This document shows positions 1 through 5,912 of a stretch of DNA of 6,869 nucleotides, piece by piece. Source of the DNA: Bacillota bacterium (GTDB taxonomy: Bacteria; Bacillota; Clostridia; Saccharofermentanales; UBA5734); assembly GCA_023438965.1 (NCBI GenBank), contig JAEXPB010000556.1, forward strand, positions 1 through 6,869, written 5' to 3'. Numbering within the stretch: the stretch's first letter is position 1; each line of letters starts with the position of its first letter. A program made the translations under genes and the position numbers. Below the pieces are notes generated by a model. It was given only the letters and a program-made list of their open reading frames with translations, did not search any database and was not told the DNA's origin.

Positions 1-1
1 G

Positions 2-232
2 GGCTACACCAAGGCCAAGCTGATCGCCTACCTGCCGATGATTTTCCTGGCGCTGCCGGCCATTCTCCTGGGCTCTTTGAAGACTCAGCTGGCCCCCTGG
101 CTGGCTGCGCTCAGCGGCTGGATTTCCAGCCACCCGATGCTCAGCATTCCGGCGCCAATCCTGACCGCTGCCGTATTTGTGGTCGCCTCGGCGGCTGTTG
201 CCTTTACCTTTTATCGACAGCGGGACTTCTGA
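2..232 (+). CDS. C-terminal end of a membrane protein, probable ABC-2 type transporter permease (5' partial)
   Basis: The reading frame is open from the first complete codon of the window to a TGA at 230-232, giving 76 residues with no start inside that has a clear ribosome binding site; the gene therefore begins upstream. The fragment has a hydrophobic stretch (IAYLPMIFLALPAILLGSL), a short loop with Trp and Pro residues, and a last membrane span (ILTAAVFVVASAAVAFTFY) followed directly by a short charged tail, RQRDF. A final transmembrane helix with a terminal basic-acidic tail like R-x-R-D-F/I is common in ABC-2 family permeases, the membrane subunits of ABC exporters, and that is the basis for the call. 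The family is inferred from this tail and the hydrophobicity alone; any polytopic membrane protein with a short cytoplasmic C-terminus remains possible. The next gene starts 47 bases later on the same strand, so they may be cotranscribed. Confidence 0.6.
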   Translation, partial: GYTKAKLIAYLPMIFLALPAILLGSLKTQLAPWLAALSGWISSHPMLSIPAPILTAAVFVVASAAVAFTFYRQRDF

Positions 233-237
233 GCGTA

Positions 238-246
238 TGGTATGAT
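238..246 (+). promoter_or_regulatory. possible extended -10 promoter for the lipoprotein gene
   Basis: The gap between the permease stop and the lipoprotein start contains TGGTATGAT, an extended -10 element (TG-n-TATGAT; hexamer at 241-246). No good -35 hexamer lies 16-18 bases upstream, which is tolerable for extended -10 promoters. Transcription would start near 253, leaving a short leader that includes the GGGAG ribosome binding site at 265-269. The lipoprotein could therefore be expressed separately from the permease. The element is short and could be chance. Confidence 0.35.
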
Positions 247-279
247 AGGAAGAACAGCACAACCGGGAGTGATTCTGTC

Positions 280-1545
280 ATGCCAAACCGCCGTCCGCCG
301 TATTTCGTCCAAGGTCTGATCCTGGCCGTCATCGTTCTGCTGCTGGGCTGTCTGCCCGCTTGCGGCCTGCGCCCGACTGCTGCCGGCAGCGATTTGCCGA
401 CCGCATCGACCGCCGGGCCGAACAGTCCTGGTTCTGCGTCTGCCGGTCCCTCCGCTGGAGCCCCTGCGACGACCACCCTTGCGCCGATAACAACCAGCGG
501 TTCGACCGCAGCGGTTACGCCGGTGATCAGCGTGAAAGACGGCGCCGGCACCGTCATCCAGAATTTGAATTCATTCCGCTGGTCCCGGGATTTGAATGAA
601 TTATTCGGCGCGGCGGCAGACGTGGCGCTAAACCGGGCTGCTCCGCTGCTCCTTGCCGCCTGCCAGACCGCTTATATTCAAGCGGCGGATTTGACTGCCG
701 CTGATCAGCCGCTCGATGCGTCTTTTACCTGGATGATGACCTATCTCCTGATCAATAACCGCAATTGCATCAATCCTGCTGTTTCGACTGCCGCCGACAA
801 CCGGCTGGCTGTCAGCGCAGCCGCTGCGCGCAGCTATTTTACCGCGTCGATCAAGAGCTTTACCGGCGATGTTCCGGCTGTGCCAGCCGATTTTGCGTCG
901 GCAATCCAGCTGGAGGCAACCGCGCGCTCTTATTTGATCACCCCGGAAAGCGAAATCCCCCTTAACCTGATCATCAAGGCGGCCCGTGTCGACCGGCAGG
1001 CCAATATCGCGGTCATCAGCCTGGCGCTGTCCGACAGCAATGGCACTACCCTTGGTTCCAGCTTGATCACGCTTCAGCCGGCCGCCGATTCGGCGTTTGG
1101 CTGCCGCCTCGTCAGCGTCGTCCAGGACAATCTCCAGCTCAGCCAGGTCGACTATGCCACTTACATCAATACCGGTTATGGCTATGCGATCGTCTATCCG
1201 AAATTGTTTCGTACCGTGGCCGAAAATGACGATGATTCCGGTGCGGTCTTCCTGTCTGATGGCATCGCGCAGCTTTCGGTCTGGGCGCAGGTCATCGGCA
1301 GTGACCGGGACCTGGCGGACATTGCGGATTCCCTTCGGTCGGACAATCCCGGCTATGCGTCATTTTCCTGTGCCGACGGCTGTTACAGCCTGGCCAGTGA
1401 TGGCGACCAAGGGGTCAGTCTCTATCTGTATGGTCGCGTTTTCAACGACTTGCTCATCCAGTTTGCTTTTCAGTATCCCACGCAAGAAACGAAAGCCGGA
1501 ACGGACATTATCCGAAAAATGACCGACAGCTTGAAAAGGCGTTAA
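280..1545 (+). CDS. secreted lipoprotein of unknown function with a PsbP-like C-terminal region
   Basis: This 421-residue protein starts at an ATG 10 bases after GGGAG (265-269). Its N-terminus is a lipoprotein signal peptide: basic residues at 4-5, a hydrophobic core at 13-23, and two candidate lipobox cysteines, C24 (LLGC) and C28 (LPAC followed by G). It should be lipidated and tethered to the outer face of the membrane. Residues about 31-75 are a low-complexity Ala/Pro/Ser/Thr/Gly linker, typical between a lipid anchor and a folded domain. The middle region (about 85-200) is Ala-rich and helical-looking; I do not recognise it. From about residue 295 the motif YGYAIVYP (300-307), followed by F and alternating strands to a C-terminal amphipathic helix (KAGTDIIRKMTDSLKRR), resembles the PsbP/Mog1 fold seen in many Firmicutes lipoproteins. 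That resemblance is judged by eye. It follows the permease by 47 bases, so it may be an accessory of that transporter, but no substrate can be assigned. Confidence 0.85.
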   Translation: MPNRRPPYFVQGLILAVIVLLLGCLPACGLRPTAAGSDLPTASTAGPNSPGSASAGPSAGAPATTTLAPITTSGSTAAVTPVISVKDGAGTVIQNLNSFRWSRDLNELFGAAADVALNRAAPLLLAACQTAYIQAADLTAADQPLDASFTWMMTYLLINNRNCINPAVSTAADNRLAVSAAAARSYFTASIKSFTGDVPAVPADFASAIQLEATARSYLITPESEIPLNLIIKAARVDRQANIAVISLALSDSNGTTLGSSLITLQPAADSAFGCRLVSVVQDNLQLSQVDYATYINTGYGYAIVYPKLFRTVAENDDDSGAVFLSDGIAQLSVWAQVIGSDRDLADIADSLRSDNPGYASFSCADGCYSLASDGDQGVSLYLYGRVFNDLLIQFAFQYPTQETKAGTDIIRKMTDSLKRR

Positions 1546-1757
1546 GCTTCCATTGGCAACGATGCGAAATTTAGTGTCATATTTTATGAATTTATCCGAT
1601 ACGTTATTGCCATATTTATCTCTCTTTATTTGTGCATTATAACCAATCCGATTTCAATATAGAAATTTATTCCGGACCATCTGGCATGAACTCCTGTCTA
1701 TTTGTCCATAACAGGCCGAGTCGGATGATAGATATTTTTATAATTGTAACACAATAG
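1546..1757 (+). other. AT-rich intergenic region without a gene
   Basis: No reading frame here has a plausible start, ribosome binding site and codon pattern. The stretch is visibly AT-richer than the flanking genes. I found no convincing intrinsic terminator for the lipoprotein gene: the AGCTT/AAGCT repeat across its stop codon has no T-tract. Only weak AT hairpins occur, such as ATTTC-AATATA-GAAAT at 1651-1666. An inverted repeat, ATTGT-AAC-ACAAT (1743-1755), ends two bases before the -35 box of the next promoter and could be an operator or upstream element. Confidence 0.6.
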
Positions 1758-1786
1758 TTGACATTTATTTGCTAGAGTTGTATGAT
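1758..1786 (+). promoter_or_regulatory. strong sigma-A promoter for the LPXTG surface protein
   Basis: A perfect -35 box TTGACA (1758-1763), a 17-base spacer and a near-perfect -10 box TATGAT (1781-1786) form a housekeeping promoter. Transcription would begin near 1793, giving a leader of about 140 bases before the start codon at 1934. The AT-rich block just upstream (about 1728-1757) could act as an UP element. The same TATGAT hexamer is used in the putative promoter of the lipoprotein gene. Confidence 0.8.
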
Positions 1787-1919
1787 CAGCTCAAGCTTAA
1801 ACACACATAGCCTTTATAAAGATCTTGTGTGAACTGGTTGCCCAATGGAATATGAACCGCTGCCGGCGGCTTGTCAAGACATGCCAATATCAGGCTTGTC
1901 CAGCTTTGCTGCGCATTTT

Positions 1920-1936
1920 GGGAGGTTATGGCATTG
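1920..1936 (+). promoter_or_regulatory. ribosome binding site that favours a TTG start at 1934
   Basis: GGGAGG lies at 1920-1925. An in-frame ATG at 1928 is only two bases away, too close for normal initiation, while the in-frame TTG at 1934 has an 8-base spacing. Starting at TTG also gives the classic secretion N-terminus M-K-K. The next ATG, at 1943, is 17 bases from the site and would lose the lysines. I therefore prefer 1934, with 1928 as the alternative; the two proteins differ by two residues. Confidence 0.6.
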
Positions 1937-4900
1937 AAGAAGATGCATTCAATTCTGTCCATCTGGCTCGTGATCGCCTTGATCCTGGGCTTGTCGGCCG
2001 TCCCGGTTTCGGCCGATGCGACTGTCACCTACAACGCGTCGACCAATATTATTTACGCCAATGGCGTATCCATCCAGATCAAAGCCGACACCGACGGCAA
2101 CACTTATGTGTATAATGCCGCCGGCACGACGAAGCTGATTGATGCTCCGGCGAACACTGCAGCGGCCGTTTATGGCGGCAGCGAGAGCGGCACGGTTGCT
2201 TCAACGGAGATCGTGATGACCAGCGGTACGGTGAAAGCCATCTACGGCGGCTGCCGCGACGGCAGCGTCACCGGCCTGAGCCATGTCCGACTGACCGGCG
2301 GCAGCTGTTCCGGTTCGGTCATCTGCGGCGGCATGAACGCGACTACCGGCAGCACGCTGCTGGAAGCGACAAACTTTACGGCCAAAAACATGACCGGTGG
2401 CGGTTATAAGGGCGGCATCGGCGGTAATGTCGACGTGCTGTTGACCAACTGCACGATCAGCACGACTTTCTATGGCGGCAACTCCGGCACCAGCGGCCTG
2501 GGCGCCATCACCGGCAATGTCCACGTCGCCGTCAGCGGCGGCAGCATCCTCAATTTCTTTGGCGGCAGCAATACGAGCGGTGTGGTCAATGGCGCGATCA
2601 TCATCGATTTCACGAATAATCCAGCGATCACCAGCCCGACCAATTTCGTTCCCTCCGGCAAAACCGGCGCCGCGCTTGGCACGACCGTGAACATTACCGG
2701 CGCCTTCGACAGCCTGGCCAACATGATCAAGAGCGGCAACCTGATGGTTTATCAGGATGGCGTGCTGATCTACGGTTCAGCGGTGCAGCTGGCCGGTGAC
2801 AAGGTCTACGCCGGCGGCGTACCCGTCCTGGTCAAGCTCGATGCCGACGGCAAGACCTATATCTGGAACAGCACCGGCACCAGCAAGCTGCTGCCCGATG
2901 CCATCGACGGCAAGACCCTGTATGGCGGCAACGCGTCGACAGCCGCCGCCAACGCCAGCATCAGCATGGTCAGCGGTTCCCTAGCCGCCATTTACGGTGG
3001 CGGCGAGACCGGTGATATCACCGGTCAGGTCCTGGTCAGCATCAGCGGCGGCACCGTCGGGGCGGTCAACAGCGGCTGTGCAACCGGCGCGATGACCGGA
3101 ACCGCCATCATCCTGGTCGACGGTCCGGCGGCCATAACCGCCCTGGCACCGGCTGACGGAACCGTCGTCAATCTCCCGGCCGGTTTTGATCTGGCCAAGG
3201 TAGCCAATCAAGCCAACATCCGGCTCTATGTCGGTGGCTTGATGATCCCGACTGGCACGGTTCCTGACCATGTCACCCGCAACGGCGAGAATTACTTCGC
3301 CAATGGCATCCCGGTTGTCGTCAAAATGGACGCCGACAAGAACACCTATATCTATGACGCGGCCGGAACCGCCAAATTGCTGGCTGATCCGGTGGACGGC
3401 GCGGCGCCGGTCATCTACGGCGGCAGCGAAACCGGCGCCGTGGCCAGCACCAGCGTGACGATCGAAAGCGGCTGCGTGTTTGATGTCTACGGCGGCGGCC
3501 TGTATGGCTGCGTGACCGGCACGTCCCGCGTGGTTGTCAACGGCGGCATTATATCCGGCTCGGTCTACGGCGGCTCGCGCGACGGCGATGTCGGATCGAC
3601 GGACGTGGCAGTCAACTGCAACATCGCCAAATCTGTCAATGGCGGCGGCTATTACGGTGTTGTCGTCGGCGACACCAGGGTTGTTCTGAACAACTGCATC
3701 ACCCAGGGTGTTTACGGCGGCAGCCGTGGCGCTCTCCGGACCGGCTACCCTGATCCGGACATCCTGGGCAACACCAGCATCACGATGACCAACGGCCAGG
3801 CCACCAAAATCTACGGCGGCTGCACCGCCGGTCAAGTCCGCGGCCAGGCCGCGATCACGATCATCGGCAACACCTGGGTCACCACGCAGGTCCTGCCCCT
3901 GGGCAACGCCGGCGTCGTTGGCGGCTGCGCCGTCACCGTGCCCGCCAATTTCCAATATGACAGCACGATCCTGACCGGCGCCGGCATATCGGTCAGCCAT
4001 ACCGGCGCGCCAGCCGTGTATGACGTCGCGGAGCCGGTCCTGGCCTCTCGTCGGGCCGAGGTGATCAGCGCCGCCGGCGACTCCGGCAAACTGGTCTTCC
4101 GGTTCCTGAGCTTTCCCGGTCCGGATACCGGCGAGTATGTCGCCCGCACCGGCGATTCCTACTTCATCACCTTCCCGAATGGCGAAACCATGCTCGTGGA
4201 CGCCGCCATCGATGAGAGCGGTCCGTCCCTGATCGCCCTGCTTCAGGAAATGGGCGTCACCCGGATTGACCACCTTGTGGCCTCGCATTTCCATGAGGAT
4301 CATATCGGCTCCATGTACCAGATCATCGACAATTTCACGATCGGCACGCTCTACCTGCCGGACTTCCGTCTGGCCGACGACTCGGTGGCCTGCTACCATG
4401 AACTGATGCTCCGGGTGAACGCGGCCGACCGGGCCTTCGCGGTTGTCAACCTGAGCCGCGGCGACACGCTGGATATCGGCGGCGTCCATATCGACATCCT
4501 CAATCCGCCGACCGATGACGCTGCGTATAAAGCCGTCCTGGAAAGCAGCGCGATCACGACCGAGATCCACAACAACGCTTCCTTGGTGATGAAATTCTCC
4601 TACGGCGGCAAGTCCGCCCTGTTGACCGGCGATATCTATGCCGCTGCCGAGGCGGAGCTCCTGGCTGCCTATGCAGCCGATCCCACGCTGCTGAATGTCG
4701 ACCTGGTCAAGACGCCGCATCACGGCACGACTTCCTCCAGCAGCATCAATTTCATCAAAGCCCTCTCGCCCGACATTGCCGTGCTGACCCACTTCGTCGA
4801 TACGGTTTCCGTCAACGAGCGCTATCGCGCCTTCGGCGCCGCCACCTATGTCACCGGCGAGGACGGCATCGTCAAGGTCAGCCTCGACGCCGCCGGCAAC

Positions 4901-5062
4901 ATGATCCCGCTGACCGAATTCTATGTCGAAAGCGAAAGCAGCCAGCCGGATCCCGGCAATCTGCCGCAAACCGGCGAGGACTGGCATCTGGCCCTGCTGG
5001 GCGTCCTTCTGCTGGCCATGGCTGGCAGCCTGCTCTGGCTCCGGATCAAGCGTTTGAACTGA
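1934..5062 (+). CDS. cell-wall-anchored repeat protein with a ComEC-type metallo-beta-lactamase hydrolase domain (LPXTG)
   Basis: The product is about 1042 residues from the TTG start. Domain order: signal peptide (1-27, basic MKK, hydrophobic core, probable cleavage after VPVSA); three repeat modules (about 30-287, 288-449, 450-655); linker; MBL-fold domain (about 719-1000); sorting signal LPQTG at 1010-1014, a hydrophobic span and basic tail RIKRLN. The protein should be exported, cleaved by sortase between T1013 and G1014 and linked to peptidoglycan. The MBL domain shows the family landmarks: GDSYFITFPNG and LVDA near its start, the metal motif H785-x-H787-x-D789-H790, LLTGD with D900, and PHHG with H929-H930 followed by serines. 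LTGD plus PHHG is characteristic of the ComEC/Rec2-type MBL subfamily, some of which are nucleases or phosphoesterases. With these residues intact, a working metallohydrolase outside the cell is likely; the substrate is unknown. The repeats look like a beta-solenoid stalk. No sortase gene is in the window. It is transcribed alone from its own promoter, so far as can be seen. Confidence 0.92.
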   Translation: MKKMHSILSIWLVIALILGLSAVPVSADATVTYNASTNIIYANGVSIQIKADTDGNTYVYNAAGTTKLIDAPANTAAAVYGGSESGTVASTEIVMTSGTVKAIYGGCRDGSVTGLSHVRLTGGSCSGSVICGGMNATTGSTLLEATNFTAKNMTGGGYKGGIGGNVDVLLTNCTISTTFYGGNSGTSGLGAITGNVHVAVSGGSILNFFGGSNTSGVVNGAIIIDFTNNPAITSPTNFVPSGKTGAALGTTVNITGAFDSLANMIKSGNLMVYQDGVLIYGSAVQLAGDKVYAGGVPVLVKLDADGKTYIWNSTGTSKLLPDAIDGKTLYGGNASTAAANASISMVSGSLAAIYGGGETGDITGQVLVSISGGTVGAVNSGCATGAMTGTAIILVDGPAAITALAPADGTVVNLPAGFDLAKVANQANIRLYVGGLMIPTGTVPDHVTRNGENYFANGIPVVVKMDADKNTYIYDAAGTAKLLADPVDGAAPVIYGGSETGAVASTSVTIESGCVFDVYGGGLYGCVTGTSRVVVNGGIISGSVYGGSRDGDVGSTDVAVNCNIAKSVNGGGYYGVVVGDTRVVLNNCITQGVYGGSRGALRTGYPDPDILGNTSITMTNGQATKIYGGCTAGQVRGQAAITIIGNTWVTTQVLPLGNAGVVGGCAVTVPANFQYDSTILTGAGISVSHTGAPAVYDVAEPVLASRRAEVISAAGDSGKLVFRFLSFPGPDTGEYVARTGDSYFITFPNGETMLVDAAIDESGPSLIALLQEMGVTRIDHLVASHFHEDHIGSMYQIIDNFTIGTLYLPDFRLADDSVACYHELMLRVNAADRAFAVVNLSRGDTLDIGGVHIDILNPPTDDAAYKAVLESSAITTEIHNNASLVMKFSYGGKSALLTGDIYAAAEAELLAAYAADPTLLNVDLVKTPHHGTTSSSSINFIKALSPDIAVLTHFVDTVSVNERYRAFGAATYVTGEDGIVKVSLDAAGNMIPLTEFYVESESSQPDPGNLPQTGEDWHLALLGVLLLAMAGSLLWLRIKRLN
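2021..3890 (+). repeat. three homologous modules of glycine-rich ~25-residue repeats inside the surface protein
   Basis: Each module opens with a related header of roughly 35 residues: an NG/GG turn, then V-x-V/I-x-V/I-K, A-D-x-D/N, T-Y-I/V-Y/W, G-T-x-K-L. Headers lie at 2030-2140, 2795-2893 and 3281-3382. Each is followed by short units ending in (V/I/F)-YGG, spaced roughly 22-30 residues, of the type YGG-x-x-x-G-x-V-x-G-x-T-x-V-x-V-x-x-G. By eye, module 1 has about six units, module 2 about three and module 3 about six. The alternating hydrophobic strands and Gly/Asn turns fit a beta-solenoid. Divergence between copies suggests old duplication, since the DNA copies are no longer near-identical. 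Confidence 0.8.
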
Positions 5063-5098
5063 ACGGTTGACGGCAGCGCCGGCACCCGCCGCCCGGGG

Positions 5099-5125
5099 GG
5101 CTGGACGTTGAAGAACGCCCCAGCT
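5099..5125 (+). other. stem-loop just after the surface protein gene
   Basis: GCTGG (5100-5104) pairs with CCAGC (5120-5124), and inside it CGTT (5106-5109) pairs with AACG (5114-5117) around a GAAG loop; a small internal bulge separates the two helices. There is no T-tract after it, so it is not a classical terminator. It could protect the 3' end of the surface-protein mRNA or act jointly with the next hairpin. Confidence 0.4.
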
Positions 5126-5142
5126 GTAAATCACATCCATCT

Positions 5143-5173
5143 GAGGGACTCCGAATCATTTCGGGGTCCTTTC
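5143..5173 (+). terminator. probable intrinsic terminator of the surface protein gene
   Basis: An 11-bp stem (5145-5155 with 5160-5170, two G-U pairs) closes on a four-base TCAT loop, and can be extended by an A-U pair (5144 with 5171). The GGACTCCGAA / TTCGGGGTCC form is typical of Firmicutes terminators. The following T-run is weak (CCTTTCGCTT), so termination may be partial. It lies eight bases before the -35 box of the next promoter, and so fits as the boundary between the two transcription units. Confidence 0.6.
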
Positions 5174-5180
5174 GCTTGGG

Positions 5181-5209
5181 TTGACAGCGCGGTTGACGGC
5201 AGCTATAAT
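5181..5209 (+). promoter_or_regulatory. perfect-consensus sigma-A promoter of the gntR-nanA operon
   Basis: TTGACA (5181-5186) and TATAAT (5204-5209) are both exact consensus hexamers with the ideal 17-base spacer. Transcription should start near 5216. A promoter this strong in front of a catabolic operon is normally held down by a repressor, which fits the palindrome immediately downstream and the regulator gene it precedes. Confidence 0.9.
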
Positions 5210-5216
5210 TCAATTT

Positions 5217-5239
5217 GTGATATATCACGTGATATATCT
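5217..5239 (+). promoter_or_regulatory. palindromic operator, likely site for the GntR-family regulator
   Basis: GTGATATATCAC (5217-5228) is a perfect 12-bp palindrome directly followed by GTGATATATC (5229-5238). Bases 5219-5238 together form a perfect 20-bp palindrome centred between 5228 and 5229, and the unit TGATATATC recurs with a 12-base period. It begins within ten bases of the -10 box, so a bound protein would block initiation. Regulators of the GntR family bind short palindromes and often repress their own genes; that the product of the next gene binds here is inferred from position. Confidence 0.75.
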
Positions 5240-5263
5240 ATTAATCGGAATGGATGGTCGTTT

Positions 5264-5878
5264 ATGCTATCAACCGATGTCTATGCCGCTATTCTGAAGA
5301 TGCTGCTGGAGGGAACCCTGACGCCTGGCGCCCAGATCAACCGGCGCCAAATCGCCCAACTGCTCCAGGTCAGTGTCGCGCCGGTCCTGGAAGCGATGCT
5401 CCGGCTGGAGCATGAAGGATTTCTCGAGACAACGCCTCGGAAAGGCACCCAGGTCCGCGTTTTCACCGAGGCGGACATCAAGGGGCATCTGCTGATCAAG
5501 GAGGCTCTGGAATGCGTGGCTGCCCGGCTGTATTGCGGTGCAATCCTGCGTCAGAACCATTCCCGCCTGCTTCCCCTGGCCAGTCAGCTCGATGCCCGGA
5601 TGGACGCCGCCAGCAGTATGGTATTCTGGCAGGCCGATGTGGACTTGCACAGGCAACTGGTCATGCTGGCCGGCAATCGGCTGCTCACCCGCGAGTATGA
5701 ACGAATTGCGCTGCCCAATGTCTATCATCATGTCAACAAGCAAATAAACACTGTCTCGGTGCTCAGTCATGTCCTGTTGCTCAATCAGTTGAGTACCGAT
5801 GATCCGGAGCAGGCCGTCCAGGCTTTACAAACGCATTTACGCAGCGGCAAAGGTTACTATGCCAATTATGCCGGCTAG
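5264..5878 (+). CDS. GntR-family transcriptional regulator with FCD ligand-binding domain
   Basis: This 204-residue protein has an N-terminal winged helix-turn-helix (about 1-68) with the GntR signature: ILKMLLEGTLTPG, then the recognition region RRQIAQLLQVSVAPVLEAMLRLE, then EGFLETTPRKGTQVRV. The usual VSR-x-PVREAL appears as VSVAPVLEAM, so the normally conserved Arg residues of this motif are replaced. The C-terminal helical FCD domain keeps the likely metal/ligand set D125-x3-H129, H169 and H191, the last two with the usual 21-residue gap, so it probably senses an organic or sugar acid through a bound metal. The ATG at 5264 is the first in frame; the ribosome binding site is weak (GGA at 5252-5254). 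It is the first gene after a perfect promoter with an overlapping palindrome and lies 34 bases before the lyase gene. The context suggests a self-repressing regulator of sialic acid use, comparable in role to NanR, but the ligand is not shown by sequence. Confidence 0.9.
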   Translation: MLSTDVYAAILKMLLEGTLTPGAQINRRQIAQLLQVSVAPVLEAMLRLEHEGFLETTPRKGTQVRVFTEADIKGHLLIKEALECVAARLYCGAILRQNHSRLLPLASQLDARMDAASSMVFWQADVDLHRQLVMLAGNRLLTREYERIALPNVYHHVNKQINTVSVLSHVLLLNQLSTDDPEQAVQALQTHLRSGKGYYANYAG

Positions 5879-5912
5879 CACCTTGTTGAAATAACTATCG
5901 GAGGCAGGAGAA

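Noticed and set aside
1607..1643. Possible second promoter (TTGCCA and TATAAC) in the AT-rich spacer
   Set aside because: The spacer is about 25 bases, too long for a working pair, and the TTGACA-17-TATGAT promoter downstream is far better.
1846..2115. Possible small leader ORF starting at an ATG in the surface-gene leader (MNRCRRLVKTC...)
   Set aside because: It has no clear ribosome binding site and runs on into the surface gene in another frame, giving a Cys/Arg/His-rich shadow product.
2021..3890. CRISPR or DNA-level tandem repeats in the surface gene
   Set aside because: The repetition is at the protein level with diverged codons and variable unit length; there are no identical direct repeats with unique spacers.
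2981..5140. A 719-codon open frame on the minus strand antisense to the surface protein gene
   Set aside because: It is a by-product of the GC-rich codon bias of the sense gene; the sense frame has a signal peptide, repeats, enzyme motifs and an anchor, whereas the antisense product is low-complexity Ala/Gly/Asp/Arg with no recognisable domain or ribosome binding site.
5108..5263. An upstream TTG start for the GntR regulator that would add 52 residues
   Set aside because: The extension would cover the terminator-like hairpin, the perfect promoter and the palindrome, and the GntR domain fits a start at 5264.
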